A stretch of 50,688 nucleotides of DNA from an uncultured Pelagibacteraceae bacterium (GTDB taxonomy: Bacteria > Pseudomonadota > Alphaproteobacteria > Pelagibacterales > Pelagibacteraceae). The position numbers and the translations under genes were made by a program. The stretch's first letter is position 1; every line of letters begins with the position of its first letter. The notes beneath the pieces are model-generated. The model had not been told where the DNA came from. It saw nothing but the letters and a program-made list of their open reading frames with translations, and did no database searches. Shown here in pieces: positions 1 to 9,543 of the stretch. The DNA is taken from contig CACFVO010000005.1 in assembly GCA_902569785.1 (NCBI GenBank), forward strand, positions 1 through 50,688, read 5' to 3'.

Positions 1-405
1 AATAATCAAGCTATTTAAATTTGAAGGTTTTGTTTTAATAATTATCTTTTTCAATTGACTGATATTAATTTCTTGCGAAGATAGATTTATTTTATCAATT
101 TTTAATTTGGAAGTAATCAACGAATAGAAGTCTAAATAAACTTTTGCATTTTTTATGGGAATTCTAATTTCTCTATAGATTAATTCTGGATTTTCTGTTT
201 CCAAAAATAAATTTATATCTTTTAGATCAAGTTTGAATTTGATTTTTTCTAATTTGAATGAAATATTTTTATTACTTGCTATAGCTCTGTCTGAAATAGA
301 TTTGTTAAATCTATCAGTCTCAAGACCTATTGTAGATAAAATAATTATCAAAAAAAACAAAAGAACGAGTAAAATTATACTTGTAGTAAAAAATAGCTTT
401 TTCAT
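1..405 (-). CDS. AsmA-like membrane-anchored protein, N-terminal fragment
   Basis: An open frame on the minus strand starts with ATG at 405 and runs off the left edge without a stop (135 codons visible). It opens with two lysines and a strongly hydrophobic segment (about residues 8-26) ending in a TIGLETDRFN-like stretch, then a periplasmic-looking region rich in short beta-prone repeats (FKLDLKDINLFLE, KLKIDKINLSS). A single N-terminal anchor followed by this kind of beta repeat is typical of AsmA/TamB-type inner-membrane proteins that act in envelope lipid traffic or assembly; the assignment is by style, not by a firm motif. Its ATG shares one base with the prfB stop codon (TAATG), so it is probably the last or a middle gene of an mrcA-prfB transcript. 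Confidence 0.5.
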   Translation of the reverse strand, partial: MKKLFFTTSIILLVLLFFLIIILSTIGLETDRFNKSISDRAIASNKNISFKLEKIKFKLDLKDINLFLETENPELIYREIRIPIKNAKVYLDFYSLITSKLKIDKINLSSQEINISQLKKIIIKTKPSNLNSLII

Positions 406-1494
406 TATTTGTTTATTATTCCCGCCTCAATAAATTGATCAATATCACCATTCAAAACATCAGATGGGTTTGTATTTTCTTCTTTATTTCTTAAATCTTT
501 TACAAGTTGATATGGTTGCAATACATAGGATCTTATCTGGTGGCCCCAGCCAATATCTGTTTTAGAACTCAATTGTTTTTGATTTTCAGTCTCTCTTTTT
601 TGAATCTCGTGTTCATAAAGTCTTGCTTTAAGCATTTTAAAACAAGTTTCTTTATTCTTATGTTGAGATCTTTCGTTTTGACATTGAACAACAATTTTTG
701 TTGGAAGATGTGTAATTCTTACGGCGCTATCTGTTGTATTAACGTGTTGACCGCCAGCTCCGCTCGACCTATAGGTATCAATCCTTAAATCTTTTTCATC
801 TATTTTTACATTAATATCGTCCTCTACTGCCGGATATACCCAAACACTTGCAAAACTAGTGTGTCTACGAGCTCCGCTATCAAAAGGTGATATTCTGACT
901 AATCTATGAACCCCAGATTCACTCCTCATTAAACCATATAAATAATCTCCATTAACTCTTAAAGTTGAAGATTTTATTCCAGCTTCCTCTCCTTTATGTT
1001 CGCTTATAATTTCATATTTAAATTTTTTTTTGTCAAACCATTTTAAATACATTCTTCTTAACATATCAGCCCAGTCTTGGCTCTCTGTTCCTCCAGCACC
1101 AGCATGTATTTCAAGATAAATGTTTAGATCATCGTTTTCGCCCGAAAGAAAACAATTAATTTCTTTTTTTTTAATTTGTTTTAATAGTTGTTCAATTTTT
1201 TCATCACAATCTTTCAAAATTTCATCGTTTTTTTCCTCTAATGCTAGATTATATAAATCTCTTAAATTCTTTACTTCATTAGTAGAACTTTTAAAAGAAT
1301 TAAGAATATCTTCGTAAATTTTTTTTTCTTTTACGGTTTTTTTAACTTTTGATTTATCTTTCCAGAAATTTTTACTTAAAAGAGTTTTTTCTAATTCTTT
1401 TAATTTTAAACTGATATTATTTTTTTCAAAGATACCCCCTGATATTACTCAGAGTTTTTTCTACTTGGCTTAATCTGTTTTCAAAATTTTGCAT
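405..1494 (-). CDS. prfB: Peptide chain release factor 2 (programmed +1 frameshift)
   Basis: RF2 recognises UGA and UAA stop codons and releases the finished protein. The gene begins with ATG at 1494 and reads 22 codons to an in-frame TGA at 1426-1428. Skipping one base (the T at 1428) joins it to the long downstream frame, giving about 362 residues, close to the 365 of E. coli RF2. The slippery context is the classical one: AGGGGG, TAT, CTT, TGA on the minus strand. The tripeptide anticodon SPF lies near residue 202 and the catalytic GGQ loop near residue 247 of the recoded product. The start shares a base with the mrcA stop (TAATG). Without the frameshift the gene would look split, with a spurious TTG start at 1217. 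Confidence 0.97.
1426..1440 (-). promoter_or_regulatory. prfB programmed frameshift site
   Basis: On the minus strand the sequence reads AGGGGG (plus 1435-1440), TAT, CTT (1429-1431), TGA (1426-1428). AGGGGG acts as an internal Shine-Dalgarno three bases before the slippery CTT. When RF2 is scarce the ribosome pauses at UGA and slips +1 to continue. The 15 bases are the same as the textbook E. coli element; the base after TGA is A here, where E. coli has C. This makes RF2 synthesis autoregulated. Confidence 0.95.
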
Positions 1495-3842
1495 TAATAA
1501 AACTGTCTATATTTTATTAATTTATCATAACTATTAATGGAGATTAATTTATTATTATCGATATTGTTAATATCTTTTCCTTTCAAAGCTTCTATAATTG
1601 TATTCTTATCTCCCAATGAAGGTTTTAATCCTGTATCGTAATTTAAAGATGTTAAATATATGCCTTCAGGAATTTTAAACTCTTTAAAATCATCTTTGTA
1701 GAGAGCATTTTTAACAAAATCTTTGAAAATTGGAAGAGCGGCCTTTGAGCCAGTTTCATATCTTCCTAATGTTTTTGGGCTATCAAAACCAACATATACT
1801 CCTATAACTAAATTTGAAGTAAAGCCTATAAACCAAGCATCATAATTATTGTTGGTTGTTCCTGTTTTTCCTGCTAAGGGAACTTTTAAATCTCTTAATT
1901 TTTTTGCTGTTCCCCGTTTAACGACTCCTTCTAAAATAGACGTCATTTGATAAGCTGTTTCTTCACTAAACACCGTTTCATTTTTATATTGAATTTCTGG
2001 AAAATGTTTTGAATTATCTAAAAACTTATCGCAACCTAAACATTTTTTATTACTCAATTTAAAAATTGTTTCACCTCTTCTATCTTGAATTCTGCTAATC
2101 AAATTAGGGTTTACTTTTTTTCCTCCGTTTACAAATGATGCATAAGCAGCAGTAAGATTGATTAAAGATGTTTCTGCTGAACCTAACGATACAGACAATA
2201 ATTCTGGTATATCATCGTATATTTCTAGCTTATTTGATAAATTTAAAATCTTATTTAACCCTAGTGTTTTGGCAACCCTAACGGTCATTAAATTTCTAGA
2301 ATACTCAATTCCTTTTCTTAATGTTGAAGGCCCATAAAATTTTTTTCCATAATTCTCAGGCTTCCAATCTTTTAAACCCACTCCTTGACTTTCTACGAAA
2401 GGAGCGTCTAAAACTATTGAGTTAGGAGAATAACCATTCTCTAAAGCAGCTGCATAAACTATTGGTTTAAAAGCAGATCCTGGTTGTCTTTGAGCCTGAG
2501 TTACTCTATTAAACTCACTCGATCTAAAATTAAATCCACCAACTAAGGCCTTTACATCACCCGTATACGGTTCTATCGCTACTATTCCTCCATTAACTTT
2601 TGGGTATTGTTTTAAGTTCCAAAAATTCTTTTCTTTTTTTACAAAAATAATATCTCCAACTTTAAATCTATCAAAAATATTTTTTTTATTTGGAATCGCC
2701 CATTTCAGTTTTTGTAAAACAATTTCTCCTTTTAAGCCTTTTAAAGTTTTAAAACTTATTCCACCCTGATTAACTTGTAAGATTTCAGCAGTTTTCCAAT
2801 TTAAAGTAGGATCTATTTTAAAATTTTTAACTTTTTTTATCCAATTTGAGTCTTTTAACTTATTTGTAATTGCTCCTCTCCATCCATGTCTTCTATCGTA
2901 TGATTCTATTCCACTTCTTAGAGATTCAATTGCTTGAATTTGATAATTAATGTTTAAAGGAGTCCTTATAGACAGTCCCTCAGAATAAAGTTTTTTAAAT
3001 CCATACTTGTCTTTTATGGATCGTCTTACTTCTTCTGTGTACGAATTTGCTTCATTAACAATTTCTATTTTTCTTCTTTTTAATTTAATTGGAGAATTCT
3101 TAAATTTTTTTAATTGTTCTTTAGTAATATAATTATTGTCTTCTAGATTTTGAATTACCAAATTTCTTCGGAATTTCGCAACATCACGATATTTATAAGG
3201 GTCATATTTGCTTGGAGCTTTAGGTAAAGCAGCCAACAAAGCTGCTTCTGTGTAATCTAGATCTTTTACAGATTTATCAAAATACTCTAAACTTGCTGCT
3301 GCTATCCCGTAGGCACCTTGGCCAAGATAAATTTGATTTAAATATAGTTCTAGAATCCTTTCTTTAGAATAAGCGCGCTCAATTCTAAAAGCTAAAATAG
3401 CTTCTTTGATTTTTCTATTTAATGAAACCTCATTTGTTAATAAAAAATTTTTTGCAACTTGTTGTGTAATGGTAGAAGCACCTTCCAATCTTTTATTTTC
3501 ACTAATATTTTTTAAATTTTTAAATAATGCTCTGAGTATTCCTTTGGCATCAATACCTGGATGATTAAAAAAATTTTTATCTTCGGCGGATAAAAATGAG
3601 TTTATAACTTTTTTAGGAACTGACTCAAAAGGTATAAATAACCTTTTTTCAAGAGCGTATTCTGCAATCAAACGTCCATCGCTAGAATATACTCTACTTG
3701 AGATGGGCGGTTGATAAGTAGATAGTTTTTTATAATCTGGTAATCCTATAGAAAAATACCAAAGTGTTGAAAATGAGAATAATAAACAAATTATTGAAAA
3801 TATAATAAAAAATTTAATTGAAAAATTTAGAAATTTTAACAT
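1494..3842 (-). CDS. mrcA: Penicillin-binding protein 1A (bifunctional murein synthase)
   Basis: Polymerises lipid II glycan chains and cross-links them in the periplasm. The 782-residue protein has an N-terminal membrane anchor (about residues 9-29), a GT51 glycosyltransferase domain with the catalytic Glu in SAEDKNFF (residue 87), the GASTITQQVAKN motif (121-132) and ERILELYLNQIYLG (161-174), then a penicillin-binding transpeptidase domain. The transpeptidase active serine is in PGSAFKP (Ser456, Lys459), followed by SRN and KTGTT motifs. All catalytic motifs are present. It is first in the minus-strand mrcA-prfB-AsmA-like group and diverges from the RNase E gene across a 147-base gap. Confidence 0.96.
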   Translation of the reverse strand: MLKFLNFSIKFFIIFSIICLLFSFSTLWYFSIGLPDYKKLSTYQPPISSRVYSSDGRLIAEYALEKRLFIPFESVPKKVINSFLSAEDKNFFNHPGIDAKGILRALFKNLKNISENKRLEGASTITQQVAKNFLLTNEVSLNRKIKEAILAFRIERAYSKERILELYLNQIYLGQGAYGIAAASLEYFDKSVKDLDYTEAALLAALPKAPSKYDPYKYRDVAKFRRNLVIQNLEDNNYITKEQLKKFKNSPIKLKRRKIEIVNEANSYTEEVRRSIKDKYGFKKLYSEGLSIRTPLNINYQIQAIESLRSGIESYDRRHGWRGAITNKLKDSNWIKKVKNFKIDPTLNWKTAEILQVNQGGISFKTLKGLKGEIVLQKLKWAIPNKKNIFDRFKVGDIIFVKKEKNFWNLKQYPKVNGGIVAIEPYTGDVKALVGGFNFRSSEFNRVTQAQRQPGSAFKPIVYAAALENGYSPNSIVLDAPFVESQGVGLKDWKPENYGKKFYGPSTLRKGIEYSRNLMTVRVAKTLGLNKILNLSNKLEIYDDIPELLSVSLGSAETSLINLTAAYASFVNGGKKVNPNLISRIQDRRGETIFKLSNKKCLGCDKFLDNSKHFPEIQYKNETVFSEETAYQMTSILEGVVKRGTAKKLRDLKVPLAGKTGTTNNNYDAWFIGFTSNLVIGVYVGFDSPKTLGRYETGSKAALPIFKDFVKNALYKDDFKEFKIPEGIYLTSLNYDTGLKPSLGDKNTIIEALKGKDINNIDNNKLISINSYDKLIKYRQFY

Positions 3843-3989
3843 CTTTAATAATGTAATGGGTAAAATCTGGCTATCTTAGGGCATGACAAAAATTATTATA
3901 GGTGCAATTAAGGATAAAATTGTATACTATTTAACTATGTCAAAATTCATAATTAAAAAAATAAACCCTTTAAACAGAATTCACTTAAA

Positions 3990-5825
3990 ATGGAAAAAAA
4001 TTTATATATTGATGCTTCGCATCCAAATGAAACTCGTATTGTTCTCAAGTCTAACTCCTCAATTGAAGAATATGAGTTTGAAGATAAAAATAAGTTAAAT
4101 TTTAAAAATAATATTTATCTAGGAACTGTTAGTAGAATAGAACCTTCGCTACAGGCTGCATTCATTAATTTTGGAAGGATTAGACATGGTTTTTTGGCTT
4201 TTAACGATATTCAATCAAATTATTATCAAATTCCCTCTGAAGATAAAGAGAGAATTAGAGATGCTGAAGAAAAAATAAGAGAAAATCTAAAAAATAAAAA
4301 CTTGGAGGAGACATCAGATGAAACTTCTAAAGAAGAAAGTAACAATAGATCGTCAGAAGTAAATGAAGAAGATAAAAATTTAGTTAAAAATGATGAAGAT
4401 AAAAAAAAAGAATATAGAGAAGAATTAAAAACTTCATATGGTCTTAAAAGATATAGAATACAAGAAGTTATAAAACCGGGCCAAGTAATATTGATTCAAG
4501 TCATTAAAGAAGAAAGAGGTCAAAAAGGAGCAGCTCTTACAACTTTTATATCTTTGGCTGGAAAATATATAGTATTAATGCCCAACACTCCCAAAGGCGG
4601 AGGAATATCAAGAAAAATTTTTAACTCTTCTGACAGACAAAAAATGAGAGGTATTTTAAACCAAATTGAAATTCCAAAAAGTATGGGAATAATAGTCAGA
4701 ACTGCCGGTGCTAATAAAACAAAAAATGAGATAGAAAAAGATTTTCATAATACCTTAAAAACTTGGGAAGAAATAAGGGATAAAGCTTTAAACTCTAATG
4801 CGCCATCTTTAATATATGAAGAGGGTGACATCATTAAACGTACCATAAGAGACACATACGATAATGAAACAAAGAATGTTTATATTGATGGCAATGAAGC
4901 TTACCAAAAAGCAAAAAAATTTATGAAAGAATTGATGCCTAAAAGTGTAAAAAATATAAAAAAATACAGAGGAAAAATTCCTCTTTTTCATGATGCAAAC
5001 ATTGAGAAGGAATTAAACAATATCTTTGAGCCTACAGTTAAATTAAAATCAGGCGGGTATTTAGTCATAAATCCAACTGAAGCTCTTGTGGCAATTGATA
5101 TAAATTCTGGACAATCTACTAAACAAATCAATATAGAAAAAACAGCATTAAATACAAATCTTGAGGCAGCTGAGGAAATATCTCGCCAGATAAAACTCAG
5201 AGACTTGTCTGGTTTAATTGTTATTGATTTTATAGATATGATGAATTTTTACAATAGAAGAACTGTAGAAAAAAAAATGAGAGAAAGCATAAGAAAAGAT
5301 AGAGCCAGAATTCAAGTTGGTAAGATTAGTAATTTTGGTTTATTGGAAATGACAAGACAAAGGCTACGAGAAGCCTCAATAAATTGGGAAACTATATTAT
5401 CTTTAGAGTCTTTTGCTCAAAAAATTATAAAAAAAATTGAACTTTTTGCTTTTAATAATAAAGTAAAAATTATCAAGGCTTTCATGCCAGAAAAGGTAAA
5501 ATTATATATAGAAAATAGACTTTCAAAAGAAATTGAGTATTTTGAAAAAAAATACGCATTCAAAATTAATTTATTAGCAAATGCCAAACTAATTATTCCT
5601 GAATATAAAATTGAACTTTTAAATAAGTCAAAAAAAATTATTAATACAATAGAAAATATTGATAAAAAAAATGTTTTTGAAGACACTTCAAAAGAAAATA
5701 AAAAACCGTATAAATCTAAAAGTGATACTAAAATAAATATAAAAAAATTAAAAAAGAATAAGATTATAAAAAAGAAAATTAAGAAACCACGAACATTGTG
5801 GTTCAGAAGAAAAAAAATAGCTTAA
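3990..5825 (+). CDS. rne: Ribonuclease E/G family endoribonuclease
   Basis: Endonuclease for mRNA decay and rRNA/tRNA processing. The 611-residue protein starts [19 protein letters not shown]; an S1-type region ([21 protein letters not shown], about residues 41-61) is interrupted by a long acidic and basic insert (about 90-150), as in alphaproteobacterial RNase E. Two metal-binding aspartates fit the DNase I-like core: D370 (VAIDINSGQ) and D413 (VIDFIDM), 43 residues apart, the same spacing as E. coli D303/D346. After EMTRQRL the usual CPxCxG zinc-link is missing and the sequence passes directly to the small domain. The long degradosome scaffold is absent; only a Lys-rich tail follows. The stop interlocks with that of thiG. 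Confidence 0.93.
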   Translation: MEKNLYIDASHPNETRIVLKSNSSIEEYEFEDKNKLNFKNNIYLGTVSRIEPSLQAAFINFGRIRHGFLAFNDIQSNYYQIPSEDKERIRDAEEKIRENLKNKNLEETSDETSKEESNNRSSEVNEEDKNLVKNDEDKKKEYREELKTSYGLKRYRIQEVIKPGQVILIQVIKEERGQKGAALTTFISLAGKYIVLMPNTPKGGGISRKIFNSSDRQKMRGILNQIEIPKSMGIIVRTAGANKTKNEIEKDFHNTLKTWEEIRDKALNSNAPSLIYEEGDIIKRTIRDTYDNETKNVYIDGNEAYQKAKKFMKELMPKSVKNIKKYRGKIPLFHDANIEKELNNIFEPTVKLKSGGYLVINPTEALVAIDINSGQSTKQINIEKTALNTNLEAAEEISRQIKLRDLSGLIVIDFIDMMNFYNRRTVEKKMRESIRKDRARIQVGKISNFGLLEMTRQRLREASINWETILSLESFAQKIIKKIELFAFNNKVKIIKAFMPEKVKLYIENRLSKEIEYFEKKYAFKINLLANAKLIIPEYKIELLNKSKKIINTIENIDKKNVFEDTSKENKKPYKSKSDTKINIKKLKKNKIIKKKIKKPRTLWFRRKKIA

Positions 5826-6595
5826 ATCAAACCATCAGTTGGGGAGCTAGGTGATGCAAAATAGTTTTTTTTCATTCTCCCTGCTAGATAAGAGTCTCTT
5901 CCAGAAATAACCGCGTTCTTAAAAGCCCTCGCCATTTTAATTGGATTTTTTGAATTTGCAATTGCACTATTTATTAAAACACCATCACAACCCATTTCCA
6001 TTGCTATAGTGGCATCAGATGCTGTTCCAATTCCAGCATCTACAATTACAGGAACTTTTGATTGTTTGATGATTAAAGAAAGATTAACTTTATTTTGTAA
6101 GCCTAACCCTGAGCCTATTGGAGATGCTAAAGGCATAATTGCTGAGGCACCAAAATCCTCTAATTTTTTGGTTAATAAAATATCGTCAGTACAATAGACC
6201 ATCACTTTAAAACCCTCTTTAACAAGAATTTTCGTTGATTTAAGGGTTTCAATCATATTTGGATATAAAGTTTTTTTGTCACCTAAAACTTCTAATTTTA
6301 CTAATTTCCATCCACCCATTTCTCTTGCCAATCTTAATGTCCTTAAAGCTTCTTCTGAAGTAAAGCATCCAGCAGTATTGGGTAAATAAATAATTTTTTT
6401 GGGGTTAAGATAGTCTGTTAAAATTGGTTTTTTTTTATCAAGAATATTTACTCTTCTCACAGCAACTGTAACCATGTCCGCTCCAGATTCTTTTACTGCT
6501 TGAGCTGTTTCTTTAAAATTTTTATACTTGCCCGTTCCAACAATTAATCGAGATTTTAATCTTTTATTAGCAACTTTAAAAATATCTTTTTGCAA
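5822..6595 (-). CDS. thiG: Thiazole synthase
   Basis: Forms the thiazole phosphate ring of thiamine from deoxyxylulose phosphate, dehydroglycine and ThiS-thiocarboxylate. The 257-residue TIM-barrel protein carries [10 protein letters not shown] near its start, TVAVRRVNI, the Schiff-base lysine segment KLEVLGD, and the phosphate-binding [14 protein letters not shown] and GVLINSAIA motifs. It lies one base downstream of thiS, so the two are cotranscribed. The gene order suggests retention of the thiazole branch; nothing here speaks to the pyrimidine branch (thiC). There is no room for a TPP riboswitch upstream of the pair. Confidence 0.97.
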   Translation of the reverse strand: MQKDIFKVANKRLKSRLIVGTGKYKNFKETAQAVKESGADMVTVAVRRVNILDKKKPILTDYLNPKKIIYLPNTAGCFTSEEALRTLRLAREMGGWKLVKLEVLGDKKTLYPNMIETLKSTKILVKEGFKVMVYCTDDILLTKKLEDFGASAIMPLASPIGSGLGLQNKVNLSLIIKQSKVPVIVDAGIGTASDATIAMEMGCDGVLINSAIANSKNPIKMARAFKNAVISGRDSYLAGRMKKNYFASPSSPTDGLI

Positions 6596-6596
6596 A

Positions 6597-6800
6597 CTAT
6601 CCTCCTCCTATAAAATGTACTACTTCTAATTTATCATTATTTCTTAAATATTTTTTTTTATAATTCGACTTTGGAATGATAGTTCCATTATGCTCTATAG
6701 CTACTTTTTTGCTGTTAAGTTTAAATTTTTCTAACAACTCATAAATAGTTGCATTAGGTTTTATTGTGACTTTTTTTCCATTTAATTGTATTTTTGCCAT
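6597..6800 (-). CDS. thiS: Sulfur carrier protein ThiS
   Basis: A 67-residue ubiquitin-like sulfur carrier ending in the required Gly-Gly tail (HFIGGG), which is adenylated and thiocarboxylated before sulfur transfer to ThiG. The start was set at ATG 6800 ([11 protein letters not shown]), because family members begin at this beta strand; the frame stays open upstream to an earlier ATG at 6872, but that would add 24 unrelated residues overlapping aroQ. The gap to the divergent aroQ start is only 34 bases. Confidence 0.93.
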   Translation of the reverse strand: MAKIQLNGKKVTIKPNATIYELLEKFKLNSKKVAIEHNGTIIPKSNYKKKYLRNNDKLEVVHFIGGG

Positions 6801-6834
6801 AATTAAGCTAACTAGGTACCTTATAAAATTAAAG

Positions 6835-7281
6835 ATGAATAAAATTATAATTCTTAACGGACCAAACCTCAACCTTTTAGGTGAAAGAGAAAAAGAAAAA
6901 TACGGTAATATAACATTAAAAGATATTGAAAATAATTGTAAAAAATTCGCTATTGAAAATAATATTGATCTTTCTTTGTTTCAGTCAAATATCGAAGGAG
7001 AATTGGTTGAAGAAATTCAAAAAGCTAGAATTAAACATAACGGCTTAATCATAAACGCTGGTGCCTACACGCATACTTCTGTAGCAATACATGATGCATT
7101 AAAAATACTTGAAATACCTATAATTGAATTACACATAACTAATATTTACAATAGAGAAGAATTCAGGCATAAATCACTTATTAGTAAATTAGCAACTGGT
7201 ATTTTATGTGGTTTCGGTACTAATGGCTATATCATGGCATTACAAGCAATGAAAAATTATTTAAAAAATGAAAATAGATAA
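6835..7281 (+). CDS. aroQ: 3-dehydroquinate dehydratase, type II
   Basis: Third step of the shikimate pathway, dehydration of 3-dehydroquinate. The 148-residue protein starts MNKIIILNGPNLNLLGERE, the signature of the dodecameric type II enzyme, with the catalytic Tyr shortly after (KYGNITL), INAGAYTHTSVAIHDAL and the ELHITNIYNREEFRHKS segment. The start at 6835 matches the family; an earlier in-frame ATG at 6766 lies inside thiS and is rejected. It overlaps accB by 14 bases, so aroQ-accB-accC form one transcript, a common proteobacterial arrangement. Confidence 0.96.
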   Translation: MNKIIILNGPNLNLLGEREKEKYGNITLKDIENNCKKFAIENNIDLSLFQSNIEGELVEEIQKARIKHNGLIINAGAYTHTSVAIHDALKILEIPIIELHITNIYNREEFRHKSLISKLATGILCGFGTNGYIMALQAMKNYLKNENR

Positions 7282-7693
7282 AAAACTAATTAAAGAGCTA
7301 GTTGATCATTTGAGCGAATTCAACTTAACAGAATTAGAATATCAAGAAGGTCAAACAAAAATTAAAGTTTCAAAAGCCTCCAAAGGAATAGAACAAAGTA
7401 AAACAGGTGCAATAGTATCGCCTAACAAAGCTGTTCTTAATGAAACAGATGAAGCTGAAGGTATACGAATTAAATCTCCAATAATTGGAACTGCTTACTT
7501 AGCTCCAGAACCTGGTGGGAAGAAATTTGTTAAAGTGGGAGATAAAATAAAAAAAGGTCAAACTGTTATGATAGTTGAAGCAATGAAAACAATGAACCAT
7601 GTTCCATCATCAAGTGATGGAGTGGTTAAAAAAATTTTAGTAAATGACGGCCAGCCAGTTGAGTTTGGTCAGCCATTAATTGTTTTAAAATAA
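7268..7693 (+). CDS. accB: Biotin carboxyl carrier protein of acetyl-CoA carboxylase
   Basis: Carries the biotin that shuttles CO2 between AccC and the carboxyltransferase in the first committed step of fatty acid synthesis. The 141-residue protein has an N-terminal helix region (LIKELVDHLSEFNLTELEY), a short linker, and a C-terminal biotinyl domain with the biotin acceptor Lys107 in EAMKTMN. The length is a little below the E. coli form (156), with the linker shortened. It starts inside the end of aroQ and is followed six bases later by accC. Confidence 0.96.
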   Translation: MKIDKKLIKELVDHLSEFNLTELEYQEGQTKIKVSKASKGIEQSKTGAIVSPNKAVLNETDEAEGIRIKSPIIGTAYLAPEPGGKKFVKVGDKIKKGQTVMIVEAMKTMNHVPSSSDGVVKKILVNDGQPVEFGQPLIVLK

Positions 7694-7699
7694 AATACA

Positions 7700-9037
7700 A
7701 TGTTCAAGAAAGTCTTAATTGCTAACAGAGGTGAAATTGCTGTTAGAGTAATCAGAGCATGCAAAGAGTGGGGGATTGGCACTGTGGCGGTCCATTCTGA
7801 TGTGGACTCAGATGCAATGCATGTAAGGTTAGCCGATGAAAGTGTTTGTATAGGTTCTCACCAACCTCAAAATAGTTATCTTAATATATCTTCAATTATG
7901 TCTGCGGTAGACTTAACTAATGCCGAAGCTATTCATCCTGGATATGGTTTTTTATCCGAAAATGCAAAATTTGCTGAAATGGTAAATAAACATGGAATTA
8001 AATTTATTGGCCCAAGCGCTGATTTAATTTCTAAAATGGGAGATAAAATTGAAGCAAAAAGAATAGCAAAAAAATATGGATTACCTGTAATTGAAGGTTC
8101 AGAGGGAGCAGTTAAATCATTCTCTGAGGCAAAATCAATATGTAAAGAAATTGGTTACCCAGTATTGATAAAAGCAGCTGGGGGTGGTGGCGGAAAGGGA
8201 ATGAAAATTGTTGACGAAGAAAGTCAATTAGAAAATTTATTTTTAACGGCAAAAAATGAAGCCAAAAAATATTTTGGGAATGATGAGTTGTATATTGAAA
8301 AATATTTTAAACACCCTAGACACATTGAGGTGCAAATTATGTCTGGAAAAAATAAAACTGTTCATTTAGGAGAAAGAGATTGCTCAGTTCAAAGACGACA
8401 TCAAAAATTAATTGAAGAAACTCCAAGTCCAGTCTTAACAGATGAGCAAAGAAAAAATTTATTAGAAAAAACAGTGAAAATGGTCGAACAGATTGGCTAT
8501 GAAGGTGCTGGAACAGTAGAATTTATTTATGAAAATGGAAAATTCTATTTTTTAGAAATGAATACAAGAGTTCAAGTTGAACATCCTGTAACAGAAGTGC
8601 AAACAGGAATTGATATTGTCAAAGAACAGCTATCAGTAGCATTTACAGGGGAAACTGCTTTGAAGCAGAGTGATATAGATCCAAGGGGTCATTCTATTGA
8701 GTGTAGAATAAATGCAGAAAACCCAGCTTTAGATTTTCAACCAAGTCCTGGGATAATTAGCGTATGCCATCAGCCATCTGGTTTTAGAACTCGGGTAGAT
8801 GGATCAATTTTTCAAGGATGTAAAATTACTCCTTACTATGATAGTTTAATAGCAAAAGTTATTTGCAAAGGAAGAAATAGAACTGAGGCAATTCAAAGAA
8901 CTTTAAGATCATTAGATGAGTTTGTTTTAGAAGGAATTACAACAACAATAGATCTCCACAAAAAAATATTAAATCATGAAAAATTTATAAATTCTACCTT
9001 TGATACAAACTGGTTAGGTAAAGAGAAGTTCTACTAA
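7700..9037 (+). CDS. accC: Acetyl-CoA carboxylase, biotin carboxylase subunit
   Basis: ATP-dependent carboxylation of the biotin on AccB. The 445-residue protein has the N-terminal FKKVLIANRGEIAVRVIRA signature, the ATP-grasp glycine loop KAAGGGGGKGMK, ERDCSVQRRHQKLIEE, and the catalytic MNTRVQVEHPVTE motif; length matches the family (about 449). The carboxyltransferase subunits are not in this window. Its stop interlocks by 4 bp with the stop of the convergent DUF2155 gene. Confidence 0.98.
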   Translation: MFKKVLIANRGEIAVRVIRACKEWGIGTVAVHSDVDSDAMHVRLADESVCIGSHQPQNSYLNISSIMSAVDLTNAEAIHPGYGFLSENAKFAEMVNKHGIKFIGPSADLISKMGDKIEAKRIAKKYGLPVIEGSEGAVKSFSEAKSICKEIGYPVLIKAAGGGGGKGMKIVDEESQLENLFLTAKNEAKKYFGNDELYIEKYFKHPRHIEVQIMSGKNKTVHLGERDCSVQRRHQKLIEETPSPVLTDEQRKNLLEKTVKMVEQIGYEGAGTVEFIYENGKFYFLEMNTRVQVEHPVTEVQTGIDIVKEQLSVAFTGETALKQSDIDPRGHSIECRINAENPALDFQPSPGIISVCHQPSGFRTRVDGSIFQGCKITPYYDSLIAKVICKGRNRTEAIQRTLRSLDEFVLEGITTTIDLHKKILNHEKFINSTFDTNWLGKEKFY

Positions 9038-9543
9038 ACATTATTGCAATTTATTAACTGCAAATCATAGATAGCATGATCGAAAGGAGCTATTGTTGGA
9101 TCCGAAGCAAATGTCCATCCATTAAAAATAAAAACTTTTTCATTTTGATTCTCCGACATATCCTTGACTTGTAAGTAAGCCACACTGTCATTCATATTAT
9201 CCGAATTTAACCTGCCACATTTTAATACTTTTATTTCAAGTGGCCCAAATTTTTTTATCTCACCTAAATTAATTACGATTTCAGAGGTTTTAGCAGTAAT
9301 TTTATCTAGACCAATAAATTTCGCACTAGATAAGTTATTTTTTGGTGAAATCTTCTTTTTATCTTTAATTATTTCATTGCTTGTGATGTCATTGATAGAA
9401 TCTTCTACTTCTTCAAAACTTGGTTTTAATTCATTTAAATTAATAAGAGGTGAGGTAGAAACCCTATCTTCAGCCCAAGATGAAAGATTGTAAAATAATA
9501 AAAAAAAGAATGATAAAGTAAATCTACAACTTCCAAGTTTCAT
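9034..9543 (-). CDS. DUF2155 family secreted protein
   Basis: A 169-residue protein with a basic N-terminus, hydrophobic signal-like stretch (about residues 8-22, ending near WAED) and a C-terminal conserved domain: AKFIGLDKITAKTSEI, GPLEIKVLKCGRL, FNGWTFASDPTIAPFDHAIYDLQLINC. This pattern is the DUF2155 family, widespread in alphaproteobacteria and usually next to the NDUFA12-like gene and accBC, as here. Function unknown; the export signal and two conserved cysteines suggest a periplasmic location. Its start overlaps the end of the NDUFA12-like gene by 20 bases. Confidence 0.88.
   Translation of the reverse strand: MKLGSCRFTLSFFFLLFYNLSSWAEDRVSTSPLINLNELKPSFEEVEDSINDITSNEIIKDKKKISPKNNLSSAKFIGLDKITAKTSEIVINLGEIKKFGPLEIKVLKCGRLNSDNMNDSVAYLQVKDMSENQNEKVFIFNGWTFASDPTIAPFDHAIYDLQLINCNNV

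Noticed and set aside
233-433. A 66-codon plus-strand open frame near the left edge
   Set aside because: It lies entirely opposite the AsmA-like reading frame on the minus strand, which has a better start, a signal/anchor-like N-terminus and TAATG coupling to prfB.
405-1217. prfB as a 270-residue protein starting at TTG 1217
   Set aside because: RF2 needs the N-terminal domain; the upstream sequence encodes it after a programmed frameshift, giving normal length.
3843-3989. Small ORF and promoter-like TATACT at 3923-3928 upstream of the RNase E gene
   Set aside because: The open frame (3883-4098) runs into RNase E in another frame and has low-complexity composition. The TATACT has no reasonable -35 partner at the correct spacing, so no promoter is called. 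No riboswitch or hairpin is evident in this gap.
6801-6834. TPP riboswitch ahead of thiS-thiG
   Set aside because: Only 34 bases separate thiS from the divergent aroQ start, far too short for a TPP aptamer, and no thi-box-like sequence is visible.
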